From assembly GCF_002165625.1 (NCBI RefSeq), contig NZ_NGNS01000001.1, positions 248,001 through 312,000 on the forward strand: 64,000 bases of DNA. Reading direction: 5' to 3'. The stretch is from Neiella marina. Lineage in GTDB: Bacteria > Pseudomonadota > Gammaproteobacteria > Enterobacterales > Neiellaceae. The notes below the pieces were generated by a model. The model was not told the DNA's origin. It searched no databases and worked only from the letters and a program-made list of their open reading frames with translations. Below, piece by piece: positions 63,971 through 64,000 of this stretch. How positions within the stretch are numbered: the first letter of the stretch is position 1; each line of letters opens with the position of its first letter. Made by a program: the position numbers and the translations under genes.

Positions 63971-64000
63971 GCCTAAATGAATCAACAAATAGGCCAATCG

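Overview
The window looks like chromosomal DNA of a free-living, probably marine, polysaccharide-using gammaproteobacterium of the Alteromonadales type. This is an inference from gene families and gene order; no rRNA is present. Genes that lie at 84-87 min of the Escherichia coli chromosome recur here: ubiE-ubiJ-ubiB, the Arg-His-Pro tRNA operon, rep, ilvLGMEDA, comM/yifB, yihD, srkA, dsbA and yihG-type acyltransferases. Between them sit lineage-specific blocks: an exopolysaccharide (EPS) operon, a double-headed mannanase, a secreted esterase and an S46 peptidase. No insertion sequence, prophage, integrase or CRISPR array was seen.

Layout. 1-1.7 kb: the 5' end of ubiB, with ubiJ and ubiE (ubiquinone synthesis; ubiK is at 33 kb). 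2-8 kb: a BshA-like glycosyltransferase, a transporter fused to its own substrate-binding domain, a small membrane protein, a MipA/OmpV outer membrane protein and a YqaB-type phosphatase. 8-22.6 kb: an eleven-gene EPS operon on the minus strand (WcaJ, Wza, Wzc, GT2, pyruvyl transferase, Wzx, GT4, GT2, a GT4-GT26 fusion, a polysaccharide lyase and Wzy), met at its end by a convergent sulfotransferase. The predicted product is a Wzy-dependent, pyruvylated and possibly sulfated polysaccharide. 23-25.3 kb: a response regulator and histidine kinase pair, divergent from the EPS operon. 25.3-25.9 kb: tRNA-Arg, tRNA-His and tRNA-Pro, followed by two 145-bp tandem repeats that each carry the last 17 nt of tRNA-Pro and a terminator. 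26-34 kb: cytochrome c5, rep, an RND efflux pair, ubiK and a membrane protein. 34-38 kb: a 1311-residue two-domain mannanase. 38.6-45.6 kb: ilvLGMEDA with an intact leader peptide and attenuator. 46-52 kb: a membrane protein, a SASA-type acetylesterase, a pyroglutamyl-peptidase homologue lacking the catalytic Cys, and an S46 dipeptidyl-peptidase. 52-64 kb: HDOD, ComM, DUF3192, PilZ, CBS, two acyltransferases, DUF523, two DsbA paralogues, SrkA, CcoG, a small membrane protein and YihD.

How the genes connect. The mannanase and the acetylesterase flank the ilv operon and share LacI-type operators (TGTAACCGGTTACA and TGTAAACGATTACA), which suggests one regulon for acetylated mannan. The EPS operon starts with a hairpin that would hide the Shine-Dalgarno sequence of its first gene. 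The ilv leader can form mutually exclusive terminator and antiterminator structures, the classic sign of branched-chain amino-acid attenuation.

Start codons were chosen from ribosome binding sites, overlaps and family length. All family names rest on reading the sequence; no database search was run.
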